From Prevotella sp. (GTDB taxonomy: Bacteria > Bacteroidota > Bacteroidia > Bacteroidales > Bacteroidaceae), in contig JAFZSR010000031.1 in assembly GCA_017619275.1 (NCBI GenBank), positions 1 to 64,000 on the forward strand: a stretch of 64,000 nucleotides of DNA, given 5' to 3'. This document shows positions 52,001 to 61,837 of the stretch, in pieces. The notes under the pieces are model-generated. The model was not told the DNA's origin. It did no database searches and saw only the letters and a program-made list of their open reading frames with translations. The first letter of the stretch is position 1. Every line of letters begins with the position of its first letter. A program made the translations under genes and the position numbers.

Positions 52001-55000
52001 ACTTCATGCCTTTCAACGACAACGACGCCTACGTCTACAAGAACGGTTTGGTGTTGGGCAATGCACTTACCAACAGCGACGGTGTGAACCTGAGTAAGAC
52101 GACAACCGCCGGTGCACGCAACATGTTCATCAAACTATCGTTGCTGGGACGTCTGCCTACTAACGAGGATCAGGTCACTATTGCATGCGACTTCTGCTAC
52201 GACAAATCGGGCGACGGCTATAAAAACGACCTCAGATATGCCAACGGCAGTGCCACTACGGCTGCCGAGGGTGGCAACCTGACAGAGCCCACGCTGAGCC
52301 TGCGACAGATATGGACGCTCATCGATGCCAAGGTGATGGCCAACGAACTGGTGACCAAGACTGGCGACAACTGGTTGGAAGAGCGTACCATCCACTTCTC
52401 AAACAAGACGCAGGGGCTGATGAGGACGGATGATAATAAGCCGTTGAAGGAATATGTGCCGCTGGCCAATGACTTGGAGAACTACTGGATTTATAAGAAT
52501 TATACTGGTGAAGAAAGCCAGCGCACCGACGAGAACTTGGTGCAGGTGGGAGTGGGCTCAAATAATGCTAACAAGTACTACGAAATCGTGACAGAAGACC
52601 ACGGCTCGGGCATCCAGGTAGACCTCACTCTTCCCACATTGCCACAGGCTACCAGCATTGGCGACTTCGTAACGGAAACGGAATACAAGCGTCGTCGCCA
52701 AATCTCGTTTAGCTATCCCAATAGTCGCGAAGTCCCTGCGGGTTCGTCTATTGACATCTTGGTCTACGCCGTCGATGCCGATGGCAACCAGAACCGCTAC
52801 AACATTGCCAAGTTCACCCTCGTCTTCGACGCTGGTACCCAGACGCTGCCCTATATGGACATTGTGGGCAACGAAGCCGTCTATCCCGAACGATCGCCTG
52901 AAGCGCTACGCGAAGAGTGCGGCAAACCGCACGCCTACCTGAACTTTGACTACCACCACGAATATGGTTTTACTTCGCCCACCCGAAGCGGGATGGATAC
53001 CATTATGGCTGCCCTGCCGCTCGACTACAGTACCACTAATTATGCCTTTGCCCGTCGAATAACGAATAATAATTGGGATCCACGAATAGCAGCAGGATGG
53101 GGTACTTCTGGCGTAGGTCGCATACATAAGACAAATGTTAACGGTAGCGCCAACTATGTTTTGAAAAGTGTGAGCGACTATACGGGAATCGCCTACCCTG
53201 ATGATTACGACCGTGGCTATCTGTTCGTAGATGCTTCCGACTTGCCTGGCCAAGTGGCTACCGTGTCGTTTGCGGGCGACTTCTGCGAAGGCTCCCTGCT
53301 GATGTGTACGGGCTGGATAGCATCAGTCGATGGTGCTTGGGGTAATCACTCGGCCGGTAGCGTCATACTCACCGTGATGGGACGCAAATATGATGACGAC
53401 GACAACCTCATCTCAGAAGACGTGGTTTATAGTTTCTGTCCTGGACAGCTTCCCTATTTTGCTCGCCGAGCCAATGGCAACACAATTTATCCAACTGATA
53501 ATAAGGTGACCGTCGTTGATAAAAATGGCAATAAGCCAGGCGACTGGATATGGCAGCAGTTCTACTTCGAGTTCTACGGCGACGGCTCTCGCGATTACTA
53601 TCTGAAGATTGACAACAACGCCACCAGTACCGAAGGCGGCGACTACATGCTCGACGACATCTGGATTTTCTCCAAGCTCCCCACCATTGAAGCTGGTACC
53701 TATCTTCCCCTCTGCGGCGGAGAAATGGAGGTGATTCGACTGGCCAACGACTACGAGAGCCTGGTTCTCTCGCGTGGTACAGCATGGGAATGGAAGGAAG
53801 GCGAGGAGGAGAAAACTTCCTACATCGGCCTTGCCTATCTTGACTGGGACAAATTCTACACCGAGATGAAGGCTGCCGTAGAACGCATTGATGGCCGCAC
53901 CTATACCGACGAAGATTTTGATGCCATGCTCGATGCAGGAACCTTGAACGCCGATGCATACCTCAACGACTATCGTACCATTTTTGATGGCGCCCTCATG
54001 AAGACGGTAGACGCAAACAATAATGAGATAGCGGCATACATGAATTTTGAATGGAGCAACCGTTTCGATTCGGAAGATTACCATACGCCCTATACCTTTA
54101 CCGGCTTCTATTCTGGCAACGACCCTGCGGGAACGGTGTATTATGCAGAAGAGGAGGGTAAGAAGAAGCTGATCATCAATGGCAAGATGAACATCAACAA
54201 CTTTGAGTACTACCATCACTATAAACTTCTGGTTGCTCTGCTTGACAATAAACTTACAGACCAAGACATCGGCCAGTTCTGTTATCATTTCAATGTGCTC
54301 AGCACTTGCTCCAAGAGCACCATGCTCTATCTGCTGCCCTTCATCGAGGTGGATGGCGAGGTGGGTAAACAGGACTTGAACGAAGTCACCTATTGCGAGA
54401 ACACCATACAGACCGTTTCCCTCCAGCTGGAGTCTTACTATCTTGACACCGAGACAGGCGAACTGGTGAAAGACGTGAATGGAAACATCTTCTTCGACTG
54501 GTGGGTGGGTTCCAAGGACATTTCTGGCTCGTTAGACAACTTCTATTCGCAGAGTAATGGTAATGGCATCACGCTACAGCATGCCCTGAAGTGCCTGCGC
54601 TACAACTATCCTTACGCCACCACGCTCGACGACCTCGAAGTTCCTGTCACCAATTCAAATTATGAGGATTACACTCTTACACAAGAGATTGTAGACTACC
54701 TGAAGTCCTTGGCCTTCCCGGCAGACGGCAGCAGCCCGCTGATTTACCTCAGGTCGAGGGTGGCCAACCTGTTCCTCGACCAAGAACATGTAAAGCTTGT
54801 ACAGGAGGGAGACGACAAGTATGCCTATATGTGTGCCTTGCCCATAGAACAGGATATGAACACGGGGTCGCAAGGCGTTGTCTTCAGCTGCTCCCAGCCA
54901 CAGCCCCTGAAGGTGAAAGTGGGCGAGGTGGCTCCACGCATCGACATCGGCTTCCCCGACAAGGCCTATCCCGACGGCTTGGGACTGCTCAGCGTGCGTA

Positions 55001-57843
55001 TAGCCAAAAAGCAGTTCGAGCAAGTGAACGAGCGCAACGAGGGATACACACGGCTGCACATCCCCATCAGAAACGTACAAGCACCATCGCAAGGTGCTGA
55101 AGGCATCAAGAATCTGGGCACTCCCGAGGGCGATATCATCCTGCTCACCACCACCGATGACACCGAGATGGAGCGTTTCATCGTGGGCAACTACAACAGC
55201 CTCAACGGTGCCGTGGTGGGAACCATCGACTATCTGTATGGAACCAATGGCAACAATGAAGAAACGCCAGAAGAGGCGTTGGTATTGCACTTCAACGACA
55301 ACTTCAAGGTGCGCGAGGGCTACAGCTACACGCTGAAATTCCCCTTCACCGAGCGTTTCAACGGCGATCCGCTCGAAACCCGATGCGACGGTTATAGTGC
55401 CTTTGTCATTAGAATTGTGCCCGACTATGAGGTGTGGACTGGCGGGGCCGGCAACACCGACTGGAGCAACGACGACAACTGGCGCCGTGCCGACTACGAC
55501 GAGCTGTATGCCGCCAACGGCACCACGCTGAAGGATTCCTATCTGTGGAACGGACATGTGAAGAACGACGGCACCATCGACGAGGCCGCCTCCAACGAAG
55601 ACGGCACGCCAAAGGTGAACTACATCACCGCCGAGGACCGACAGAGACGGCGCGGCTATGCCCCACTCTACTGCACCAACATCCTGATGATGACCGACGA
55701 GACCGCACCCGCACCCGTGCTCTACGATCATGGCGACGAGGTTGTCAACGGCGTGAAGACAGGATTCCCGGCACTCGACCCCCAGACATCGTCGGCACTT
55801 ATCCGCTACGACTTCCAAGGCCATGCCTGGCCTATCGACGAGGATGACGAAGATAACAATGCCGACAATCCATACAATCCAGGTACCAATGTGCGTCAGG
55901 AGGGCGACATCGTCACCGAACTCTACACTTCCAACGTCTGCGACGGCATCGTCTTCCAGCCCGAAACAGAGCTGCTGCATGCCGAGTGGCTCAACTACGA
56001 GAAAGCATGGGTGGAGTTCGCGCTTGCCAAGGACATCTGGCACCTGGTAGGCTCGCCGCTGAAGAACACCATCTCGGGCGAGTGGTATTCTCCTACCTAC
56101 AGCGCCCGTCAGGAGACGACCTACTTCGACCCCATCACCTTCGACAACCCGCCTGTTGGCAGCATCAAGCACTACGACGCCCAGGGCAGCCTCATCAGTG
56201 CAGACACCTACAACTTAGGCTACGACCGCTTTGCACCCGCCGTCTACCAGCGTGCTTGGGACAAGGCTAAGGCAGTACTCTATGAGCGTGGAGCCCAGTG
56301 GCTCGCCGCCGATGGCGACCAGACCGACACCAACACTGGCGACGACGGCCAAGGCCAGTGGCAAGGACAGGGAGCGGGCTATACCTGGCAGGAAGACCTC
56401 AATGCCAGCGACTACCTGAACCGCCTGGCCTATAAGCCCATGGGCGACAGTAAGGTGAACGTGGCCATACGCGGCGCATGGAGCGGAGCCTATAACGACC
56501 ACACCGTTCCCTACGATGGCGGTGGCTTCAGCGTCATGCCCATCAACCACTTCAAGACTCCCCATAACGACGATGCCATCAAGACCGTCTTCCGCCTGCC
56601 CAAGGAAGACTACTACTACGACATCTGGGATTGGGGCAAGGGTTATGCGCTGGAGCGTCGCGTACGCGTGTATATAAAAGATGAGAACCGTCCCTGGCCA
56701 ACAGATGCTGAGTGGTACAGCAAGATCAATGACAACAACTACGTCGAATTGAACAATCGTGGCCGTCTGCGCTCCGACGACCTGCGCCTCGACGATCCTA
56801 CCGAGGCTGAGCCCGAACCGCAGCCGAAGGAATACTCCGTGACGCTGAAGAACGAAGGAATGGGCAGCGTGGGCTTCTTCCTCGCCTGCAACCCCTTCAT
56901 CTGCGGACTCGACATGCAAAAGTTCTTCGCCAAAAACACCAAACTGGCCCCCTATTACCTGGTGCTGAAGGATAGTGAGATCAAGACTGATGCGAATCTA
57001 ACACCATCGGAATGGAAATGGACTGACGTGGTTATCAATGGAAGAAACGAGAATGGCAATTTCCAAGGTCTGCAAGTGGTGCCAGCCCGCCAGGGATTCT
57101 TCGTGCGTGCCGCCGACGGAGGTGACCTGAACGCGACCACCGTGACCTTCACCACCGACATGATGGTTTCCGCACGTACCAATGCCTCCTCCACCAGCAC
57201 CGAAACTGATCCATCGCGCCAGTACCTTACCATCCGTGCTCAGCGCGATGGAAACGTCAGCGAGGCCCGCGTCATGGTCAGCCCCGACGCCAGCAATACC
57301 TTCCGCCCAGAGGAGGACCTCGAGACCTTCCTCGTCAGCGACATCTCGTCGGCCATCCCCGTGGTCTACACACTCACGGGTTGTCTGGCCACCAGCATCA
57401 ACCACTTGAACCATTTCAGGAGTCTGCCGCTCGGCATCATCAGCAACAGCACCGACCCCGCCACCCTCACCTTCTATGGAGTGGAAAGCGTGGGCAGCGA
57501 CTTGCAGCTCTACGATGCCTATCTGCAGACGTTCACGCCGCTTGTCAACGGCAGCAGCGTGCGAGTGCCTGGTTCCACGCAAAACCGCTTCTTCATCGTT
57601 ACTTCCGATGCGGTGGAAACCTTCAACGAAAGCGACATCCAGATTGTGAAAGAGGGAGGCATCGTCTACGTGTATTCTAACAACGGACAACCGCTGACAC
57701 GCGTCACGGCCTACGACCTGGGCGGCAGAATCCTGCACAGCTCTGAACCGGCCGCGCCGACCTACCGCTTCACCCTGCCCGCAGGCATCAATTTGGTGAA
57801 GGCAGAGACGGAGTTAGGGCAGCAAGTGAAGAAAATTGAATAA
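49006..57843 (+). CDS. Giant secreted protein with ricin-like modules and type IX-like C-terminus
   Basis: A 2945-residue exported protein (signal peptide to about residue 28, VQTHAQ). Residues 30-870 hold about six similar modules of roughly 110-160 residues, each starting with a pattern like GKWYKLKFAGV or GWYELYFHDVPI and containing a GYYL/GRYIS strand, resembling ricin-type or lectin-like beta-trefoils. The middle (about 1100-1560) contains a beta-sandwich region (ATVSFAGDFCEGSLLMCTGW). Near residue 2143 is WTGGAGNTDWSNDDNWRRA, a module common in large type IX substrates, followed by DIWHLVGSPLKNTISGEWYS. The C-terminus reads YDLGGRILHS and ends after GINLVKAETELGQQVKKIE, a type A sorting-like domain. 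It starts 8 bp after the Mfa2-like gene, so it may be a tip adhesin of that fimbria. No enzyme motif was seen. Confidence 0.8.
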   Translation: MRKTTYIKQLLRTLLVIVAMALSVQTHAQEGNFVIQFTQATQGYRTVESTGNNNRLRLNQYGYNQGANANSSRHWHWVEVGGKTYLQNAQNLYIGFNGTNFIGVTDVANACEMEGYFDSNDRYKLKRKGVNAVMSYDNNRNLIEDSDMEIPKNTIALIQRTGNEGYGGGTTVTPTIETTASNAFYIRFTNRNSVGINDYRVVTDNGVGNQLTMTLRGSNPTTDTDAAKNRLWTWVGRRWLRDLQGNYIVLDGTTFKTTTNRNQATRFRIYTNADARPKLRVVNADGSDSQYIMRAETVNTTGSPVIASTDLTARDDELELADYEPTTGQKYFIRFMVSTFSRAIHEMGMADTDTYNSITPPPLIVSSGTTAKSPCLWTPNLRSMTWTMEQSGNGYRIKSGNGLYMGTPISNNRYSVVSLEANAGSFIVRTRTTDHMMTLTDAANAARAFSCSGNADPKYLYSVSSNAATNLTSNDFFLDFVRNDDPMTQDVPTMQDGKWYKLKFAGVEQTLVKVHVDANGYYLLEHDKGRYVCRKNDGTLGYTTTASQAAQFEIRAERSGWHLECRNGDTPNVKVTMATGDEFYETYHNRSRTNSGNNVRTDFSFEEADVPADVDAARPTMDCDGWYELYFHDVPICARKAVCDGVDGGGNQVYKLKYGSQYLKYDTANSKYVTTTEASEAARFTVTLGLGGWQLTRLTDDNNFYGGYTVATKPVGNNRNITFTETKYPNKPTSWFGAEKIPSHLTEGKKYVFYFDNMLLYGMYDLEMESNEDCNLLGNAANYGGMAWTALEPTSTIEGGDEVFYYRFQNEFGRYISYNTTTKRYQVTSVADNAARFTLVEGDYGYMLKRLDTDNVFRPSGNGFIEKAITSLTDDDKHYAAIYFREVTSNDAWFDDSTEEFEILHKPSFFQDRANEMEPGAFPPEFLQPGIGMTERTLADGTTTISTQNTPEYRLTRYVRKGDFVGLYLTTSKAKADSYHKAYQRLYLYNTDKPLTHQYFMPFNDNDAYVYKNGLVLGNALTNSDGVNLSKTTTAGARNMFIKLSLLGRLPTNEDQVTIACDFCYDKSGDGYKNDLRYANGSATTAAEGGNLTEPTLSLRQIWTLIDAKVMANELVTKTGDNWLEERTIHFSNKTQGLMRTDDNKPLKEYVPLANDLENYWIYKNYTGEESQRTDENLVQVGVGSNNANKYYEIVTEDHGSGIQVDLTLPTLPQATSIGDFVTETEYKRRRQISFSYPNSREVPAGSSIDILVYAVDADGNQNRYNIAKFTLVFDAGTQTLPYMDIVGNEAVYPERSPEALREECGKPHAYLNFDYHHEYGFTSPTRSGMDTIMAALPLDYSTTNYAFARRITNNNWDPRIAAGWGTSGVGRIHKTNVNGSANYVLKSVSDYTGIAYPDDYDRGYLFVDASDLPGQVATVSFAGDFCEGSLLMCTGWIASVDGAWGNHSAGSVILTVMGRKYDDDDNLISEDVVYSFCPGQLPYFARRANGNTIYPTDNKVTVVDKNGNKPGDWIWQQFYFEFYGDGSRDYYLKIDNNATSTEGGDYMLDDIWIFSKLPTIEAGTYLPLCGGEMEVIRLANDYESLVLSRGTAWEWKEGEEEKTSYIGLAYLDWDKFYTEMKAAVERIDGRTYTDEDFDAMLDAGTLNADAYLNDYRTIFDGALMKTVDANNNEIAAYMNFEWSNRFDSEDYHTPYTFTGFYSGNDPAGTVYYAEEEGKKKLIINGKMNINNFEYYHHYKLLVALLDNKLTDQDIGQFCYHFNVLSTCSKSTMLYLLPFIEVDGEVGKQDLNEVTYCENTIQTVSLQLESYYLDTETGELVKDVNGNIFFDWWVGSKDISGSLDNFYSQSNGNGITLQHALKCLRYNYPYATTLDDLEVPVTNSNYEDYTLTQEIVDYLKSLAFPADGSSPLIYLRSRVANLFLDQEHVKLVQEGDDKYAYMCALPIEQDMNTGSQGVVFSCSQPQPLKVKVGEVAPRIDIGFPDKAYPDGLGLLSVRIAKKQFEQVNERNEGYTRLHIPIRNVQAPSQGAEGIKNLGTPEGDIILLTTTDDTEMERFIVGNYNSLNGAVVGTIDYLYGTNGNNEETPEEALVLHFNDNFKVREGYSYTLKFPFTERFNGDPLETRCDGYSAFVIRIVPDYEVWTGGAGNTDWSNDDNWRRADYDELYAANGTTLKDSYLWNGHVKNDGTIDEAASNEDGTPKVNYITAEDRQRRRGYAPLYCTNILMMTDETAPAPVLYDHGDEVVNGVKTGFPALDPQTSSALIRYDFQGHAWPIDEDDEDNNADNPYNPGTNVRQEGDIVTELYTSNVCDGIVFQPETELLHAEWLNYEKAWVEFALAKDIWHLVGSPLKNTISGEWYSPTYSARQETTYFDPITFDNPPVGSIKHYDAQGSLISADTYNLGYDRFAPAVYQRAWDKAKAVLYERGAQWLAADGDQTDTNTGDDGQGQWQGQGAGYTWQEDLNASDYLNRLAYKPMGDSKVNVAIRGAWSGAYNDHTVPYDGGGFSVMPINHFKTPHNDDAIKTVFRLPKEDYYYDIWDWGKGYALERRVRVYIKDENRPWPTDAEWYSKINDNNYVELNNRGRLRSDDLRLDDPTEAEPEPQPKEYSVTLKNEGMGSVGFFLACNPFICGLDMQKFFAKNTKLAPYYLVLKDSEIKTDANLTPSEWKWTDVVINGRNENGNFQGLQVVPARQGFFVRAADGGDLNATTVTFTTDMMVSARTNASSTSTETDPSRQYLTIRAQRDGNVSEARVMVSPDASNTFRPEEDLETFLVSDISSAIPVVYTLTGCLATSINHLNHFRSLPLGIISNSTDPATLTFYGVESVGSDLQLYDAYLQTFTPLVNGSSVRVPGSTQNRFFIVTSDAVETFNESDIQIVKEGGIVYVYSNNGQPLTRVTAYDLGGRILHSSEPAAPTYRFTLPAGINLVKAETELGQQVKKIE

Positions 57844-57964
57844 GCAACTTGCGCTATGACCTAAAGCCAATCATGGGTCGATAACTGAGGAAAGAAACAA
57901 GGGAAATGAGGAAGATTTTCTGCTTCCTGATTTCCCTTGATTTTTAAACACTTAGTCGTTCAGA

Positions 57965-57986
57965 AAAAATCTCGTATGAGATTTTT
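57965..57986 (+). terminator. Terminator of the fimbrial operon
   Basis: The arms aaaaatctc (57965-57973) and gagattttt (57978-57986) pair around a 4-base loop and end in a T-run. It lies in a 206-bp convergent gap and could serve both strands. Confidence 0.65.
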
Positions 57987-58049
57987 CAAAAACTCGTTAC
58001 CAAATTTCAAAAAACCGTTACCAAAATTTTGAAAGTCGCCACTCGCTCA

Positions 58050-58988
58050 TTATAATATCTCCTGAATATGATAGAGCGGGCGCTGCTTTACCTCGGTGTA
58101 GATATTGCCGATATACATGCCAGCGATGCCAATAGACAAGATGATGAATCCGCCCACCAACCAGATGGACAGAATGAGTGACGACCAACCTAACACTGCC
58201 GTGCCTTTGATGATGGAATAGGCCACATAGATGCCGATGCCGATGGCTATGAGGAGGAAGATTACACCGATGTAGAAGATGGCATGCATGGGGCGCACGC
58301 TGAACGCCGTGATGCCTGAAAAGGCCAGATGCAGCATCTTGCCGAGCGTATATTTCGACTGTCCAGCAAAGCGCTCGCTGATGACATCGTCGACGGTGGT
58401 AGAGGGCAGCCCTATCATTGGTATCAGGCCGCGCAGGTAGAGGTTATGCTCCTTATAATCACTGAGCATATCCAGCGCCCGTCGGCTCATCAGCCGGAAG
58501 TCGGCATGGTTGTACACGCTTTCTACGCCCATCGAGCTTTGTATCTTATAGAAAGCCTGTGCCGTGGTGCGCTTCATGAACGAGTCGCCCTGGCGCGACA
58601 CCTTCACGCCATACACGATGTCGTAGCCTTCGTTGAGGCGGTTCACCATCTTGGGGATGCACTCGATGTCGTCCTGTAAGTCGGCATCGATGGTGACCAC
58701 GGCATCGGCCCAATCACGGGCAGTCATCATGCCAGCCATGATGGCATTCTGATGCCCCACGTTGCGCGACATGTTGATGCCTCTCACGAACTTGTTCTCC
58801 CCGTGTAGTTGGCCGATGATTTCCCACGTGCGGTCGCGGCTGCCGTCGTTGACAAAGACCATCATCGAGTTCTCCGAGATGAGTCCGTCGGCAATCATGC
58901 GGTTGAAGAGTTCCGTCAGCCGGTCTACGGAGTGACGGAGCACCGCCTCTTCGTTATAGCAAGGCGATACGGTAGCTAATGTGATCAT
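58050..58988 (-). CDS. GT2 glycosyltransferase, GtrB/DPM-like, membrane-anchored
   Basis: A 312-residue family 2 glycosyltransferase. The GT-A domain occupies about 1-230: TVSPCYNEEAVL, FVNDGSRDRTW, the metal-binding DADLQDD, and the acceptor motif RFAGQSKYTLGKML. Two C-terminal transmembrane helices (FYIGVIFLLIAIGIGIYVAY and GWSSLILSIWLVGGFIILSI) place it in the undecaprenyl-phosphate glycosyltransferase (GtrB/ArnC-like) group. Probable role: charge a lipid carrier with a sugar for surface polysaccharide. It follows the deacetylase gene after 17 bp. Confidence 0.9.
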   Translation of the reverse strand: MITLATVSPCYNEEAVLRHSVDRLTELFNRMIADGLISENSMMVFVNDGSRDRTWEIIGQLHGENKFVRGINMSRNVGHQNAIMAGMMTARDWADAVVTIDADLQDDIECIPKMVNRLNEGYDIVYGVKVSRQGDSFMKRTTAQAFYKIQSSMGVESVYNHADFRLMSRRALDMLSDYKEHNLYLRGLIPMIGLPSTTVDDVISERFAGQSKYTLGKMLHLAFSGITAFSVRPMHAIFYIGVIFLLIAIGIGIYVAYSIIKGTAVLGWSSLILSIWLVGGFIILSIGIAGMYIGNIYTEVKQRPLYHIQEIL

Positions 58989-59005
58989 GTTATTTCGATG
59001 TTTCG

Positions 59006-59788
59006 TTATTCCGATTTCCTTTCCACAAACTCGTTGTAGGTAATGAATTCATGGTTGCGTTCTTTGAGCATCTTGACAAGACGGTCCAGCCGCTCACACA
59101 TTTGCTGCCCGCTGTGGTTCTTGATGATGAACGGCATCTTGAACTCGGGATGCTCCTTCAACTCGTAAAACTCCCAGGGGTGGAAGTAGGTGACGAAATA
59201 GCCGTCCTTCTTCAGCACGCGGCGCACCATCCAGTGGTAGAGTCCTTGGGGCAGGTTATGCAGCGAGAGCCAAAAGAGCGGGAAGCGGATGAGAGGTGTG
59301 ACGGAAGCGGGAATCTGCATCACGCCGTCTTTCATGAACCACGTGCGTGGGTCCCTGAGGTGCATATAGCGCCCGGGGATGAATGCCGGGTTTAATGAAG
59401 AGTTGTAGCGATAGCCCACACGCTTGATTTCCGACTCCACCACGGGGAACATGCGCGGCTGGCGGTAGCCATAGACTGTGCGTCCGGTGCAGCGCTCCAC
59501 AATCTCCTTCGAGCGTGCGAAGTCGGTATCCTTCGGCTGCCAGTGGTCAACGCCGTGGCAGGCCACCTCGTGCCCCTCGTCCATGATGCGCTGCATCACC
59601 TCGGGCGCATTCTCGGCGAAATTTCCCGTGCAGAAGAATGTGGCTCGCACCTGGTTGTCCTTCAAAACGTCGAGGATGCGGCAGGTGCCTACCTTCGAGA
59701 CCGCCATCCCTTGTTCCAACGAGAAGTCAACGCCATGCTCGCGGGGTACGTCGAACTCCTCTGTGTCAAAACTCAACAGAATCATCAT
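59006..59788 (-). CDS. Polysaccharide deacetylase family protein
   Basis: A 260-residue NodB-like deacetylase. It begins ILLSFDTEEFDVPREHGV, with the catalytic/metal Asp in FDTEEFD. The metal-binding histidine box is EVACHGVDHWQPKD, and the later GYRQPRMFPVVESEIKRVGY occupies the YRxP position. A final HPWEFYEL is reminiscent of DUF3473-type deacetylases of exopolysaccharide loci. No signal peptide is seen, so it acts in the cytoplasm or on lipid-linked sugars. It sits between the GT2 gene and the truncated MATE/ATPase gene (1 bp after the latter's stop). Confidence 0.87.
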   Translation of the reverse strand: MMILLSFDTEEFDVPREHGVDFSLEQGMAVSKVGTCRILDVLKDNQVRATFFCTGNFAENAPEVMQRIMDEGHEVACHGVDHWQPKDTDFARSKEIVERCTGRTVYGYRQPRMFPVVESEIKRVGYRYNSSLNPAFIPGRYMHLRDPRTWFMKDGVMQIPASVTPLIRFPLFWLSLHNLPQGLYHWMVRRVLKKDGYFVTYFHPWEFYELKEHPEFKMPFIIKNHSGQQMCERLDRLVKMLKERNHEFITYNEFVERKSE

Positions 59789-59789
59789 T

Positions 59790-60902
59790 CTATATTTTTA
59801 TTAAAACGACATTCAAGCCATACATATATTTATAAGATATGTCCTTAATGATGTTGGCAGCTAAGTACACACCGAATTTGGCATCGTCGCTATCTGCCAG
59901 ATTGTTTTTGGCAGCGTGGCCCGCCTGGATGGGGTCGAAGGGATGTCCGCCGTCCTTCAGGGTCACACGCACGTGCTGATCTTTTACAAAGACGTGCACA
60001 TCGAACGAGTGATGCACCACGCGCCCTGTAGAGTGCTTCGCGATGTTGATCATCAGCTCCTCCAGACAGAGATGCAGGTCGAAGACGGCTTCCTTTTCAA
60101 CCTTCATTTCCTCGAGGAACGCCACAATCTCGTTGAGGGCAGTCGATACATCTTCAAGATGATATTGTACAGAGCAGTCGAGCAAGTGCCCGCCCTCGCT
60201 ATAAGGTATCAGCGTGAGGCCAGAGACGCGACAGTTCTGACGGCGGCTACTGACGTAAGAATAGACCACCTGGGCACCGAGGAAAAGGAACGCTGCCAGA
60301 GGGAAGGCATACCACACGTAGTCGGGGACGTTCGTCGCAAACAGCCATACGATGAGCACCAACATGGCCAGTTGACCGACAATAATGACAACGCTGAGCA
60401 CCATGCGCTCGAGCACCAGATAAACGGCCACCAGAGTGAGTGTGAGCGCAAAGGGCAACAGCAACAGCGAGAAGATGCGAAGCACCTGGTTGAGCGCTGC
60501 CAGCTCCTGGGCTTCCTCGATGCCGAACATGATGCCCACCACATCGGGAATCCACATCAGCACCATCATCAGCAACACCAGTACGCCGGCTGTCAGCAGC
60601 GATTTACGCGCCAGCAACGAGAAGCCCCGCAAATCGTGCTCACCCACCATCACGCCGCCAATGGCAAAGAGGGCCTCCATCACGCCGTTGATAAAAACAA
60701 TCGACACCAGGAGCATCTGCAGGCAAATGGACCAAAAGAAAAGTCCACGCTCGCCCTGGGCATCAAAAATGATATTGTTGATGAGGAGCAACGTCACGGC
60801 CATCAGGATATTGCTGATGGTGATAGGGGCACCCTCCTCCACATTTTTCACAAACAGCTTGCGCAGCCAGGCACCAGGCCATAGAAACAAGGCAGACGGC
60901 AT
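59790..60902 (-). pseudogene. 5'-truncated MATE-type transporter fused to histidine-kinase-like ATPase domain
   Basis: 370 codons remain. The N-terminal part corresponds to only the second half of a MATE/flippase protein (about six transmembrane helices, starting in the loop before the seventh: ALFLWPGAWLRKLF). The C-terminal about 130 residues are an anti-sigma-factor-type ATPase domain (HLCLEELMINIAKHSTGR; then LKDGGHPFDPIQAG). Full-length relatives with this fusion, as I recall them, are about 550-620 residues, so some 200 or more are missing. Upstream of the ATG the frame reaches a stop at 60930-60932, with no signal for a longer product. The truncation point coincides with that of the divergent RND adaptor gene. 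Confidence 0.7.
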
Positions 60903-60910
60903 GCATCTAT
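60900..60910. other. Probable breakpoint joining two 5'-truncated divergent genes
   Basis: Homology of the minus-strand MATE gene ends at about 60902, and that of the plus-strand adaptor gene begins at about 60905 (IYPEVSGRITKI). Neither has a promoter or start region. A deletion or a misjoined assembly is the simplest explanation. Confidence 0.6.
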
Positions 60911-61831
60911 CCCGAGGTGAGCGGCAGAATCACGAAGATTTGCGTAAAAGAGGGGCAGCACGTCAAAAAAGGACAACCCCTCGTCGTGATAGACCAGGTG
61001 CCTTATCAGGCTGCAGTAGATAATGCCCGGGCAAGGGTGGGTAGTGCCAAGGCTCAACGGGCCACCGCCGCAAAGAATCTGGAAGGGAAAGAAATCCTAT
61101 TTGCCCAGCATGTCATTGGCGATTTCGACCTGGCTAAGGCTCGCAATGAAGCAGCCGAGGCAGAGGCAGCGCTCGCCGAGGCAGAGGCTGAGCTGAAGAC
61201 GGCACAGAACGAACTGTCGTACACAGTGGTGAAAAGCCCTTCCGACGGGGTGATGAGCATGATAGGTTATCGCGTTGGCGAGCTGATAGGCCCCGAAATG
61301 CAGATGGAGCTGACCACCGTTTCCGATCCCAGCAACATCTATGTCTACCTGGGCCTGTCTGAGAAGACGCTTTACGACCTCACGCAGTTCTATGAGTGCA
61401 GTATCAAAGACTTGCCTGCGCACATGCCCGAGGTGACACTGACAACCTATTGGGGCAAGGAGATGGAGCACCGCGGACACGTAGACGCCATCAGCGGCAA
61501 TGTGGAGGAAGGAACGGGAGCCGTCTATATGCGTGCCTCGTTTGACAACTCCGAGATGTTGTTCCGCAACGGCAGCAACGCCACGCTCCACCTGCCCTAT
61601 CATCTGACGGATGCCATCGTGATTCCCCAAGAGGTCACTTTCGACATTCAAGACAAGATCTTCGTCTACAAGGTGGAAGAGGGCGAAGCCCGCCAGACCG
61701 AAATAGAGGTGATGCCCTACCACGACGGGCAGAACTTCGTCGTGACCAGCGGCCTTACGGTGGGCGACATCATCATTGCCGAGGGGACCGGCCTGCTGAG
61801 AGACGGAATGCAAGTAAAGGTAAAAAAGTAA
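60905..61831 (+). pseudogene. 5'-truncated RND efflux periplasmic adaptor (membrane fusion protein)
   Basis: About 308 codons of an HlyD/AcrA-type adaptor. Homology starts in the first lipoyl half (IYPEVSGRITKICVKEGQ, then HVKKGQPLVVIDQVPYQAAV), continues through the coiled-coil hairpin (AKAQRATAAKNLEGKEILFA; EAEAALAEAEAELKTAQNEL), the second lipoyl half (SYTVVKSPSDGVMSMIGYRV) and the beta-barrel and membrane-proximal domains (GLTVGDIIIAEGTGLLRDGM). The signal peptide and about 60 residues that normally precede it are absent. A GTG at 60917 could initiate, but that product would be cytoplasmic. The pump gene follows 6 bp later. Confidence 0.75.
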
Positions 61832-61837
61832 AAGGTG

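Noticed and set aside
54655..56172. A 505-codon open frame on the minus strand within the giant secreted protein
   Set aside because: It is a shadow of the plus-strand gene, which continues through this region with recognisable modules. No motif is seen in the antisense product.
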